Under the pieces are notes generated by a model. That model saw only the letters and a program-made list of their open reading frames with translations. It had not been told where the DNA came from and searched no databases. Position numbers and translations under genes: made by a program. From assembly GCA_017420455.1 (NCBI GenBank), contig JAFOJB010000467.1:1-5012 (forward strand): 5,012 nucleotides of DNA. The letters run 5' to 3'. Positions within the stretch are counted from its first letter, which is position 1; every line of letters begins with the position of its first letter. The stretch is from Blautia sp. Lineage in GTDB: Bacteria > Bacillota > Clostridia > Lachnospirales > Lachnospiraceae. This document shows, one piece after another, positions 1 to 5,012 of the stretch.

Positions 1-55
1 CGCCGTATCTGCTGCCTAAACCGGCAGCTAAAATAACCAGAACAGGATTAGTCAT
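1..55 (-). CDS. Nucleotidyltransferase, N-terminal fragment (runs off the left edge)
   Basis: The complement of the first 55 bases begins with ATG at 55-53 and reads MTNPVLVILAAGLGSRYG before the window ends, so only 18 codons are visible. The LAAGxGSRxG stretch right after a hydrophobic beta strand is the nucleotide-binding signature of the NTP-transferase fold, which joins a sugar phosphate (or similar phosphorylated substrate) to a nucleotide in the cytoplasm. Substrate cannot be told from this piece. The upstream sequence on this strand holds only a weak purine-rich site (AGAGAA, about 10 nt before ATG). Its start codon abuts the broken ATPase gene on the other strand, so its promoter must lie inside that remnant. 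Family assignment rests on one short motif at the expected N-terminal position. Confidence 0.72.
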   Translation of the reverse strand, partial: MTNPVLVILAAGLGSRYG

Positions 56-738
56 TGTTTTATTCTCTGTTTAAGAAGCCTGAAAAGCATATGGCGATCA
101 TGAAAGCCCTTTCTGAATCGAAAAGCGGCAGAACGAGAAAGGAACTATCGGAAGTGAAAGCCATTGGAGGCGGATCAGTTCTGACCGAAAATCTGCAGGA
201 ACTCGAACAATGTGGATTTATAAGAAGATATATGAATTATACGAAACCATCTAATGGAGCTTATTTCCAGCTTGTTGATCCGTTTACATTATTTAGTCTG
301 AGGTTTCTGAGATCACGCAAACAAAGCTCCTGGATGGAGTACATACACTCTCCTTCCTACAATTCGTGGAGAGGGAATGCCTTTGAGATCTGTTGTGTAA
401 ACCATGTTTCTGAGATCAAAGCAGTACTTGGAATTGCCGGCGTAGATACCATGGAATATGCATGGAAAAGTGAGACGTCGGAGCCGGGAGCACAGATTGA
501 TCTCCTGATTGATCGTAAAGATGGTGTTATTAATCTATGCGAGATGAAATATACAGATGGTGTCTTTGAAGTTGATAAATCTGAATATGGGAAACTCATG
601 AACAGACTGAGCACATTTCAAAAAGAGATTCAACCCGGGAAGGCTATACATATGACTCTTGTTTCTGCAAATGGATTTTCAAATGGGAAATATGGTTCCG
701 TGTTCCAGAATGTAATAACCGGTGAACAGTTGTTTTAA
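55..738 (+). pseudogene. 3' remnant of a DUF234-type AAA ATPase gene (ATPase domain missing)
   Basis: The 227-residue frame matches the C-terminal half of the bacterial/archaeal AAA ATPases that carry a DUF234 domain; complete members are about 450-480 residues. Residues 1-60 look like the winged-helix segment (SLFKKPEKH, then TRKELSEV and ELEQCGFIRRY). QLVDPFTLFSLRF (72-84) follows. The DUF234 part has a PD-(D/E)XK nuclease-like pattern: E111 in GNAFE, D149 in QIDLLID, and E163-x-K165 in LCEMKY. The C-terminus (ITGEQLF) fits the natural end of the family. The Walker A and B region is absent. An in-frame TAG lies at 49-51, just before the TTG at 55, and there is no convincing ribosome binding site. 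Homology seems to run right to the 5' edge, so the gene is cut there by rearrangement. The remaining frame is undamaged, so the loss may be recent, or a short product could be made from ATG at 91 or 100. One hand-counted line (181-240) is about 33% GC, far below the right half of the window. Confidence 0.78.
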
Positions 739-768
739 GTTCCGATACAGAATACAGGTGGAACACAG

Positions 769-1149
769 GGCAACTCGGCTGACCTGTTCGTGACAGTCTG
801 GCTGGCTGTTATAGATCTGTCTACAGGTAAGGGAGTATCGGTAAATGCCGGCCATCTCCATCCTGCCGTAAAAAGAGCGGGTGGAGACTACAGACTGATC
901 AAATATCCCCATTCTCTGGCGGCTGCCATTATGGAAAACGTAACCTTCGGGGAACATGAATTTACGCTTTCCCCCGGGGACACTTTATTCGTATATACGG
1001 ATGGTGTCACTGAAGCAAAGAATGCAGAGGGAAAGCTGTTCGGTGAGGCACGGCTGCTTCAGGCGCTGAATGCGAAAACGGAGGAGCCGGCGCCCGAGGA
1101 GATTATTCGGAACGTAAGAGAACATATAGCCGCCTTTGCAGATGGCGCA
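769..1149 (+). pseudogene. Internal fragment of a SpoIIE/PP2C-type serine phosphatase gene
   Basis: The frame from about 769 reads GNSADLFVTVWLAVIDLSTG, NAGHLHPAV, PGDTLFVYTDGVTEAKN, LFGEARLLQAL and EEIIRNVREHIAAFADGA, the order found in the catalytic domain of SpoIIE-like PP2C phosphatases that remove phosphate from anti-sigma-factor antagonists or similar partners. The metal-binding Asp of the YTDGVTEA motif is at 1000-1002. Upstream of about 769 no family sequence is seen and the frame meets the TAA of the ATPase remnant (736-738). Downstream, likeness stops near 1149, just before the expected DDxT metal-binding motif. The rest of the open frame (to 1404) runs antisense through the CobW gene and is not phosphatase sequence. 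With neither the N-terminal sensor half, nor a start signal, nor the last catalytic motif, it is almost certainly non-functional. Exact breakpoints are estimates. Confidence 0.8.
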
Positions 1150-1151
1150 TA

Positions 1152-1178
1152 TTTCTGTTTCTATATGTTTCTGTTTCT
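1152..1178. repeat. Short pyrimidine-rich direct repeat (TTTCTGTTTCT twice)
   Basis: TTTCTGTTTCT occurs at 1152-1162 and again at 1168-1178, with 5 bp between the copies. The tract sits exactly between the phosphatase breakpoint (about 1149) and the CobW stop codon (1191-1193). It may mark the join of the two pieces or be chance low-complexity sequence. No terminator hairpin for cobW is visible here. Confidence 0.5.
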
Positions 1179-1190
1179 TCTGCGGTCGTT

Positions 1191-2252
1191 TCAGCCTCCT
1201 GCGGCAGGTGTGCTTAAAAGCTGTTCCCAGGCTTTTGTGTCGATCTTTTTCCCGATGAGCACCAGTTTGCCGAGTACATCCCTGTGGTTTTCGGGGAGGG
1301 CCGTATTTTCAGAGAACAGATCTCCGAAGACAAAATCCAGCTTCCGTTCTTCGCCGGACACCATAGGCAGAATTCCTTTGGCGCGCCAGATCTCTGAGTG
1401 CTGATTGTTTTCCAGTTCCTTCTGCAGAAGCTCGAACTGTGCCTGTGTCAGAGGGAACGGGATCTCCAGGGTCCATGTGACAAGGGGGCTTTGGGCTTTA
1501 TTCCCGGAAAGAATGTGGACAGGACGGCTCCCGGCCTCTTCTGCGTCCAGGGAACGGACTTTCAGAGAGCTGCCGCGGAGGGTCCGGGCTTCGGAAACGG
1601 TTTTTTTATCCTGGGGTACAGGCAGAGAGGAGAAGGTCTCTTCGGAGATTTCCGCCATGGGAATGTCTATGATCTTCACTTCCTTGTTAATTTCCAGGAT
1701 CTTCTCGCGGACCGCCTGTACCCCCTCCGCCGTCATCCGCTCCGTGAAATTCAGGTATATGCAGGAAGCGCTGCGGATCTGGTCCAGATAGAAGGAGCCG
1801 ACTACAGAGATCAGCGGAAGGAATTTCCGGGCGTTGACAAGCATGACCAGTCTTCTCACGGCTGCCAGGCGGGAAAGGCGGCAGGCCTTTAGAAGGCCGG
1901 TAATATCCGCAGCCCCGGTGGGCTCGATGACGATACAGTCCGGTTGGACGGTCTCCACCAGAAGGTCCACGGCCTTTGTGAATTCTCCCTGAACGGTACA
2001 GCATACACAGCCTCCGGTGATCTCCCTCACGAAGACAGAAGGCGCGGCAGATGCGCCGGAAAAGCCGGAGGCAGCCCTGCCGGAAGAAGGGTCCGCCCCG
2101 GTAAGCTGTATGCCGTCCAGATTCACTTTCCCGATCTCATTTTCGATGACAGCCACTCTTTTCCCACGGTATTCTGTTTCCAGCAGGCGGCGGATCAGCG
2201 TCGTTTTGCCGCAGCCCAGCAATCCCGCGTACAGATCGATCGGACAATTCAT
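1191..2252 (-). CDS. CobW/COG0523-family G3E GTPase (putative metallochaperone)
   Basis: This 353-residue protein belongs to the G3E P-loop GTPases, cytoplasmic proteins that use GTP hydrolysis to deliver a metal (zinc, cobalt or other) to a target enzyme or cofactor. Visible motifs in order: Walker A GLLGCGKT (10-17), switch-I-like IENEIGKVNLDG (36-47), the family's metal-binding CxCC in GGCVCC (80-85), Walker-B/G3-like IVIEPTG (107-113), and a CobW C-terminal domain from about residue 256 (EIWRAKGILP 287-296, KLVLIGKK 329-336). The guanine-specificity NKxD motif is changed to NFTE (168-171), and an Ala/Ser/Gly-rich insert (about 53-72) separates switch I from CxCC. The ATG at 2252-2250 is chosen because AAAGGAG (2269-2263) lies upstream inside the end of the regulator gene, whose TGA is 5 bp before the ATG; the genes are probably cotranscribed and translationally coupled. 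Target metal and client are not shown by the sequence; the neighbouring zinc/corrinoid methyltransferase is the best candidate context. Confidence 0.9.
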   Translation of the reverse strand: MNCPIDLYAGLLGCGKTTLIRRLLETEYRGKRVAVIENEIGKVNLDGIQLTGADPSSGRAASGFSGASAAPSVFVREITGGCVCCTVQGEFTKAVDLLVETVQPDCIVIEPTGAADITGLLKACRLSRLAAVRRLVMLVNARKFLPLISVVGSFYLDQIRSASCIYLNFTERMTAEGVQAVREKILEINKEVKIIDIPMAEISEETFSSLPVPQDKKTVSEARTLRGSSLKVRSLDAEEAGSRPVHILSGNKAQSPLVTWTLEIPFPLTQAQFELLQKELENNQHSEIWRAKGILPMVSGEERKLDFVFGDLFSENTALPENHRDVLGKLVLIGKKIDTKAWEQLLSTPAAGG

Positions 2253-2257
2253 GATGC

Positions 2258-3709
2258 TCAGACTCCTTTCAGGTAGATGGACAGTTCCATGTAGAACAAT
2301 TCTTCCGGGTCTTTAAAATCCGTCCGGCACAGATCGCTGATCCTGCGCAGCCGGTATTTCAGGGTGTTCAGATGGATGTGCAGCCTGTCTGCGGTTTCCT
2401 TCTGGCTGCACCGGGTGGTCAGGAAAACCTTCAGCGTCTCCAGAAAATCCGTCTGGTTTTCCCGGTCATAATCCTCCAGAAACAGAAGCGCGGGATGCAG
2501 AAGCTTCAGCGCCATTTCCTTCTTCCGCAGCGACTGCAGAAGATAAGGCAGGGCCAGCTCCCGGCACCAGCGCATGGCGGGAACGTCAGCCGCTTCCACG
2601 GCGAACACGGCCTGTTCGTAAGCCACCGGAATCTCCTCCGGATGCTGAAGCGGCATGGAAACGCCGATGGATACATTTCTGTGGACGATGCTGTTTTCCA
2701 GATAGGTTCTCAGGAAGCGGAGAGCAGCGTCTTCTGTGAGCATGACCACATCCTGCAGGTATTCGCACAGAAGACATCCGCCTGCCTGTTCCGAAAGCTC
2801 CTTGCACAGCATGCTGCGGAAGGTGTGGTTCTGGATCATGACAGCCCGGAAGACCAACAGTACCGGACTTGAGGTGAAGGAAAGCCTGCTTTCGAATTTT
2901 GCCAGGACCGGCGCGGGAAGGACCTCCTTCTGCAGCAGGCGGAGAAAGATGGACTGCTTTCCCTGAAGGCTGGAGGAAACGGCCGTAAATTCCGAAGCCT
3001 GGGCAAAGGCCTTCGCGAATACAGGCATCAGGCAGAGCCAGACCATGGCCTCCTGCCTTGTATAGGGAAACAGGAGGATGAAGCCGACCCGCTCGCCTTC
3101 CTGGCACAGATACAGGGCAATGGCTCCCTGCTCCTGGCTTCCGGGGGTATGCAGAAACTGTGGCTCGTCGGTCAGATCGTGGCTGATCTGGCCGTCCATA
3201 TCCTCAAATACCCGGCCGATAATATTGGTGCCAAGGATCCTCCGGCTCCGGATGGTTTCCAGAAATTCCGGATCGCGGATGGACGAAGGACTGGCGATGC
3301 CGATGAGATTTCCTTCCAGATCGAAGACGGCCGCAGGGTCCTCCGTGACTTCCTCCAGAACCTTCAGCATCTGCGCCAGAGTTTCATGCCGGTTCCCCAT
3401 GGAAAGGAGCTCCTGCTCCAGGACATTATAGTATTCAAAGGCGGAAAGCACATCGTTCAGAAGCTCCTCGTAGTCCGCCCCGCGGCAGAGGATCTGATTC
3501 TGTCCGTTGGAAAGGAGCAGCGCGTCCTCGTATTTCGGATCCTGGTAATAATCCCTTGAAGTGCCAAGATAGACGTAATCCAGGGAGAAGGAAGGGAGCT
3601 GATCGGAAAAGAAACGCACTCCCTTTATGCTCTGGCGGTTTTCCAGAATGTGGCATTCCGGATTGTACTTTTTCAGATATTTCGCGATCAGGTACATACT
3701 GAGCTTCAT
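2258..3709 (-). CDS. PucR/CdaR-type transcriptional regulator
   Basis: A 483-residue DNA-binding regulator of the PucR/CdaR type, many of which activate catabolic genes in response to a small molecule. The C-terminal helix-turn-helix is clear: QKETADRLHIHLNTLKYRLR (436-455) followed by RISDL, the PucR-type HTH_30 pattern. Ahead of it, VSIGVSMPLQHPEEIPVAYE (346-365) with QAVFAVEAA has the form of the degenerate GGDEF-like domain usual in CdaR proteins. Residues about 123-240 (DPAAVFDLEGNLIGIASPS onward) look like a GAF/PAS-type sensory segment; residues 1-110 are not recognised. No membrane segment is evident, so it should be cytosolic. ATG at 3709-3707 is supported by AAAAGGAG (3723-3716) 6 nt upstream. 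It is the first gene of an operon with cobW and is divergent from the methyltransferase gene, the usual place for a local regulator. The effector is unknown. A repeated CGGATAAA sequence near its own start suggests autoregulation. Confidence 0.9.
   Translation of the reverse strand: MKLSMYLIAKYLKKYNPECHILENRQSIKGVRFFSDQLPSFSLDYVYLGTSRDYYQDPKYEDALLLSNGQNQILCRGADYEELLNDVLSAFEYYNVLEQELLSMGNRHETLAQMLKVLEEVTEDPAAVFDLEGNLIGIASPSSIRDPEFLETIRSRRILGTNIIGRVFEDMDGQISHDLTDEPQFLHTPGSQEQGAIALYLCQEGERVGFILLFPYTRQEAMVWLCLMPVFAKAFAQASEFTAVSSSLQGKQSIFLRLLQKEVLPAPVLAKFESRLSFTSSPVLLVFRAVMIQNHTFRSMLCKELSEQAGGCLLCEYLQDVVMLTEDAALRFLRTYLENSIVHRNVSIGVSMPLQHPEEIPVAYEQAVFAVEAADVPAMRWCRELALPYLLQSLRKKEMALKLLHPALLFLEDYDRENQTDFLETLKVFLTTRCSQKETADRLHIHLNTLKYRLRRISDLCRTDFKDPEELFYMELSIYLKGV
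2263..2269 (-). promoter_or_regulatory. Ribosome binding site of the CobW gene
   Basis: AAAGGAG on the minus strand lies within the last codons of the regulator gene, 10 nt before the CobW ATG. It supports this start and close translational linkage of the two genes. Confidence 0.7.
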
Positions 3710-3715
3710 TTCTGT

Positions 3716-3723
3716 CTCCTTTT
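3716..3723 (-). promoter_or_regulatory. Ribosome binding site of the PucR-type regulator gene
   Basis: AAAAGGAG on the minus strand is 6 nt before the ATG at 3709 and fixes that start. Its upstream A run is shared with a CGGATAAA half-site (3728-3721), so a protein bound there would sit next to the translation start region. Confidence 0.8.
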
Positions 3724-3728
3724 ATCCG
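3721..3728. repeat. Half-site copy TTTATCCG of the 14-bp palindrome
   Basis: TTTATCCG here repeats the left half plus first central base of the palindrome at 3828-3841, about 107 bp away. Position beside the regulator's own ribosome binding site suggests an autoregulatory operator half-site; this is inference from an 8-bp match, which could occur by chance. Confidence 0.4.
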
Positions 3729-3765
3729 CAGGCATATACGGACAGGCAATGCTGCCGGTGTCTCA

Positions 3766-3784
3766 TTTGTCTGTTTTGGACAAA
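3766..3784. repeat. Inverted repeat TTTGTC-N7-GACAAA
   Basis: TTTGTC at 3766-3771 is the exact reverse complement of GACAAA at 3779-3784, with a 7-nt spacer (TGTTTTG). The 19-bp span could be a second operator type, or a small hairpin in the untranslated leader of the regulator mRNA. No T-run suited to a terminator follows on either strand. Confidence 0.45.
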
Positions 3785-3827
3785 GGAACCGGCGGGCCTT
3801 TCCGGATTCTTGTTATGGAAAGACATT

Positions 3828-3841
3828 TTTATCCGGATAAA
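3828..3841. promoter_or_regulatory. Perfect 14-bp palindrome TTTATCCGGATAAA, candidate operator
   Basis: The sequence equals its own reverse complement over all 14 bp, as expected for the site of a dimeric regulator. It lies immediately upstream of the AT-rich promoter-like stretch. If the TATAGT at 3865-3870 is the -10 box, the start would be near 3877 and the palindrome centre near -42, the classic position for an activator touching RNA polymerase. The divergent PucR-type protein is the obvious candidate binder, but nothing in the sequence proves it. Confidence 0.55.
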
Positions 3842-3848
3842 TCAAGTG

Positions 3849-3870
3849 TATACTTCCTTTATAGTATAGT
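3849..3870 (+). promoter_or_regulatory. Candidate -10 region of the methyltransferase promoter
   Basis: TATACT (3849-3854) and two TATAGT hexamers (3860-3865 and 3865-3870) resemble the sigma-A -10 box. None has a good TTGACA-like hexamer 16-18 bp upstream (for the last one the 17-bp position reads TCAAGT). A weak -35 with a palindrome at that place suggests activator dependence. Which hexamer is used cannot be told. Confidence 0.4.
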
Positions 3871-3931
3871 TAGGAAACAGGCTGAGCGCAACCCCTGTCT
3901 TGTCTTTTTTAAACAAAGCATAAGGAGCGCT

Positions 3932-3966
3932 TTACAGTTCACGGCCTCACCGGCCGGGTACTGTAA
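3932..3966 (+). other. Imperfect stem-loop in the presumed methyltransferase leader
   Basis: TTACAGT (3932-3938) pairs with ACTGTAA (3960-3966), and inside it CGGCC-type arms (3942-3946 with 3952-3956) close a 5-nt loop. Two single mismatches (3939/3959 and 3941/3957) flank one C-G pair, giving 13 pairs in 35 nt. No U-tract follows, so it is not an intrinsic terminator as it stands. It could be a 5' leader structure or a bipartite protein site with TTACAGT/ACTGTAA ends. Confidence 0.5.
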
Positions 3967-3977
3967 CAGGCATAACA

Positions 3978-3994
3978 GCAGGGGAGCATCCTGC
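3978..3994 (+). other. Small hairpin in the methyltransferase leader
   Basis: GCAGG (3978-3982) pairs with CCTGC (3990-3994) around a 7-nt loop, 11 nt after the larger stem-loop. Five pairs alone are weak evidence; it is recorded because the two together may fold as one leader. Confidence 0.25.
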
Positions 3995-4035
3995 GTGAAA
4001 AAGCCGCCCGTACAAGTCGCGCTTCCCTGTAATGA

Positions 4036-4045
4036 AAAAAGGAGG
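4036..4045 (+). promoter_or_regulatory. Ribosome binding site of the methyltransferase gene
   Basis: AAAAAGGAGG is a near-perfect anti-16S match 8 nt before ATG at 4054. It decides the start and argues for high translation. Confidence 0.88.
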
Positions 4046-4053
4046 ATACCAGA

Positions 4054-5012
4054 ATGCCAGGTCCGCAGTTCGATTTCAAAGCAAATTATCTCAATTTCCT
4101 GAACCACAAGCCCACAACCCTGATCCCGAATTCCTTTGTAGGAAACAAGATCCTTGGCTTCGGCGCCATCAACGGGCCGGCCATCGAAAAGGGAGCCCAG
4201 TTCGGAGACGCCATGGACGGCTTCGGCATCAAGTGGGAATATCCTTCCACCGGCGGCGGCGCGGCCATCCCGGATGTGAATTACACTGTAATGGATGACG
4301 TTACGGAGTGGAGAGAGAAGGTACACATTCCGGATCCCGCGGCCTACAACTGGAAAGCCGATTACGAGATGGAATGTAAGATCCTCGGAGAGCCGAACCG
4401 GGACGCCGAGGTGGTGGATTTCGGCTTCGGAAACGGTGTTTTCGAACGTCTTGCCGCGCTGATGGGCTTTGAGGACGCCCTTGTCTCCATGGCTTCGGAG
4501 CCGGAGGAGACCAACGCGCTGTTTGAGGCTATCACGGATTACAAGATTAAGGCTCTGGATTACATCATTGATGCCTACCATCCGGATACCATTACCTATT
4601 TTGACGATGTGGCGACCCAGAGGGATCTGTTCATGTCCCCGGAAACCTACCGTCAGCTGATCAAGCCGCATCATAAACGCTTCGCCCAGGAATGCATCCG
4701 GAGGGGGATCAAACCGATCTACCATTGCTGCGGACACGCGGAAGCCATCATTGAGGATATGATCGACTGCGGCTGGGCTGCCTGGTCTTCTGTACAGATC
4801 AGCAACGATATCTGCGGCCTCATTGAGAAGTATGGCGACCGCATCGGCCTGGTGGGCGGCTATGACAGCAACGGAGCGCCGGCCCAGATCAACGCTCCTC
4901 ATGACGTGATCGTCAACGAGGTAAAGCGCTGCCTGGATACCTACGGGAAGTATCATAAGGGGTACTGCTTCTTCGGATTCCGCTATGTGGATTCTCTGGA
5001 TCCCGCCCTACA
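4054..5012 (+). CDS. Uroporphyrinogen-decarboxylase-fold, MtaA-like corrinoid methyltransferase, 3' end beyond the window
   Basis: The frame from ATG 4054 stays open for 319 full codons to the window edge without a stop. It reads as a member of the URO-D superfamily branch (COG0407) containing MtaA/MtbA/CmuA-type methyltransferases, which move methyl groups between a corrinoid protein and a thiol, tetrahydrofolate or a methoxylated/methylated substrate. Supporting features: DFGFGNGVFERL (129-140), the TITYFDDVATQRDLFMSPET segment, and the zinc-site pattern His-x-Cys at H224-C225-C226 (YHCCGH) with a later Cys at C305 (GYCFFG). The 79-residue gap between C226 and C305 is close to the spacing recalled for MtaA zinc ligands. 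True URO-D enzymes (HemE) do not have this H-x-C...C set, so HemE is unlikely. Start choice rests on the strong GGAGG site. The gene is divergent from the PucR-CobW operon. Partner genes such as a corrinoid protein or a reductive activator would be expected downstream, outside the window. Methyl donor and acceptor are unknown. One hand-counted line (4201-4260) is about 63% GC. Confidence 0.88.
   Translation, partial: MPGPQFDFKANYLNFLNHKPTTLIPNSFVGNKILGFGAINGPAIEKGAQFGDAMDGFGIKWEYPSTGGGAAIPDVNYTVMDDVTEWREKVHIPDPAAYNWKADYEMECKILGEPNRDAEVVDFGFGNGVFERLAALMGFEDALVSMASEPEETNALFEAITDYKIKALDYIIDAYHPDTITYFDDVATQRDLFMSPETYRQLIKPHHKRFAQECIRRGIKPIYHCCGHAEAIIEDMIDCGWAAWSSVQISNDICGLIEKYGDRIGLVGGYDSNGAPAQINAPHDVIVNEVKRCLDTYGKYHKGYCFFGFRYVDSLDPAL

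Larger units (their letters stand above)
3710..4053. promoter_or_regulatory. Divergent intergenic control region between the regulator and the methyltransferase gene
   Basis: These 344 bp hold no gene. From left to right they contain the pucR ribosome binding site with an adjoining half-site, a TTTGTC/GACAAA inverted repeat, a perfect 14-bp palindrome, an AT-rich stretch with TATACT and TATAGT hexamers, a presumed leader with a long imperfect hairpin and a second short hairpin, and the methyltransferase ribosome binding site. The arrangement suits two divergent promoters controlled by the PucR-type protein. No clear -35 box was found for either direction, which fits activator-dependent promoters but also limits promoter calling by eye. 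Confidence 0.7.

Noticed and set aside
1150..1404. Plus-strand continuation of the phosphatase frame
   Set aside because: Phosphatase likeness stops near 1149; the remainder lies mostly antisense to the CobW C-terminal coding region and resembles no family.
1398..1892. Plus-strand frames opposite the CobW gene
   Set aside because: The minus-strand frame carries Walker A, CxCC and the CobW C-terminal domain; the plus-strand products show nothing recognisable.
2586..3107. 173-codon minus-strand frame within the regulator gene
   Set aside because: It is an alternate-frame shadow of the PucR-type gene, rich in Gly, Arg and Pro without motifs.
3721..3749. Minus-strand promoter TTGCCT-17-GATAAA for the regulator gene
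   Set aside because: Spacing is ideal, but the transcript would start at or after the ribosome binding site, which makes it implausible given the strong AGGAG there.
3877..3898. Hairpin ACAGG/CCTGT followed by a T-rich run (TGTCTTTTTT), a terminator-like element
   Set aside because: The stem has only 5 pairs around a 12-nt loop, and the T-run does not follow it directly, so it is too weak to call an attenuator.
3877..4053. Cobalamin riboswitch ahead of the corrinoid-related methyltransferase
   Set aside because: I looked for the conserved B12-box (GCCACTG-like) and the usual multi-arm layout and did not see them; the hairpins present do not match that fold by eye.
3859..4956. 365-codon open frame on the minus strand across the methyltransferase gene
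   Set aside because: It is antisense to a clear family protein with a strong ribosome binding site. Its product shows no recognisable domain, and long antisense frames are common opposite GC-rich genes.
1..5012. CRISPR array, tRNA, rRNA or insertion sequence
   Set aside because: No regularly spaced repeats, no tRNA or rRNA-like sequence and no transposase frame or long terminal inverted repeats were seen on either strand.

Overview
The window looks like a fragment of a mid-to-high GC Clostridia-type (Firmicutes) genome, most plausibly a gut or acetogen-like Lachnospiraceae relative. This is inferred from strong AGGAGG-type ribosome binding sites, the gene families present (PucR/CdaR regulator, CobW GTPase, MtaA-like methyltransferase, DUF234 ATPase remnant) and gene order. 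No species can be named from the sequence alone.

Left part (1-1190) is a mosaic of broken or cut-off genes. On the minus strand at 1-55 is the first 18 codons of a sugar-nucleotide type nucleotidyltransferase that runs off the window. Directly against its start codon, on the plus strand, lies the 3' half of a DUF234-type AAA ATPase gene (55-738) that has lost its ATPase domain. It is followed by an internal piece of a SpoIIE/PP2C-type phosphatase gene (about 769-1149) that has lost both ends, including the last metal-binding motif. No transposase or other mobile gene is visible to explain the rearrangements.

Right part (1191-5012) is an intact divergent cluster. On the minus strand a PucR/CdaR-type regulator (2258-3709) is followed after 5 bp by a CobW/COG0523 G3E GTPase (1191-2252), so the two are almost certainly one operon. 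On the plus strand, across a 344-bp intergenic region, starts a uroporphyrinogen-decarboxylase-fold, zinc-dependent corrinoid methyltransferase (4054 to beyond the right edge). The likely logic is that PucR senses a substrate or metabolic state and controls the methyltransferase gene and itself, while the CobW protein acts as a metal or cofactor chaperone, conceivably delivering zinc to the methyltransferase or serving the cobalamin cofactor.

The intergenic region is the richest non-coding part. It contains a perfect 14-bp palindrome (TTTATCCGGATAAA) placed where an activator would bind upstream of an AT-rich promoter-like stretch, a second copy of its half-site beside the pucR ribosome binding site, a TTTGTC-N7-GACAAA inverted repeat, and a long imperfect hairpin in the presumed methyltransferase leader. 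The methyltransferase gene is open at the right edge, and a long antisense open frame over it is only a shadow.
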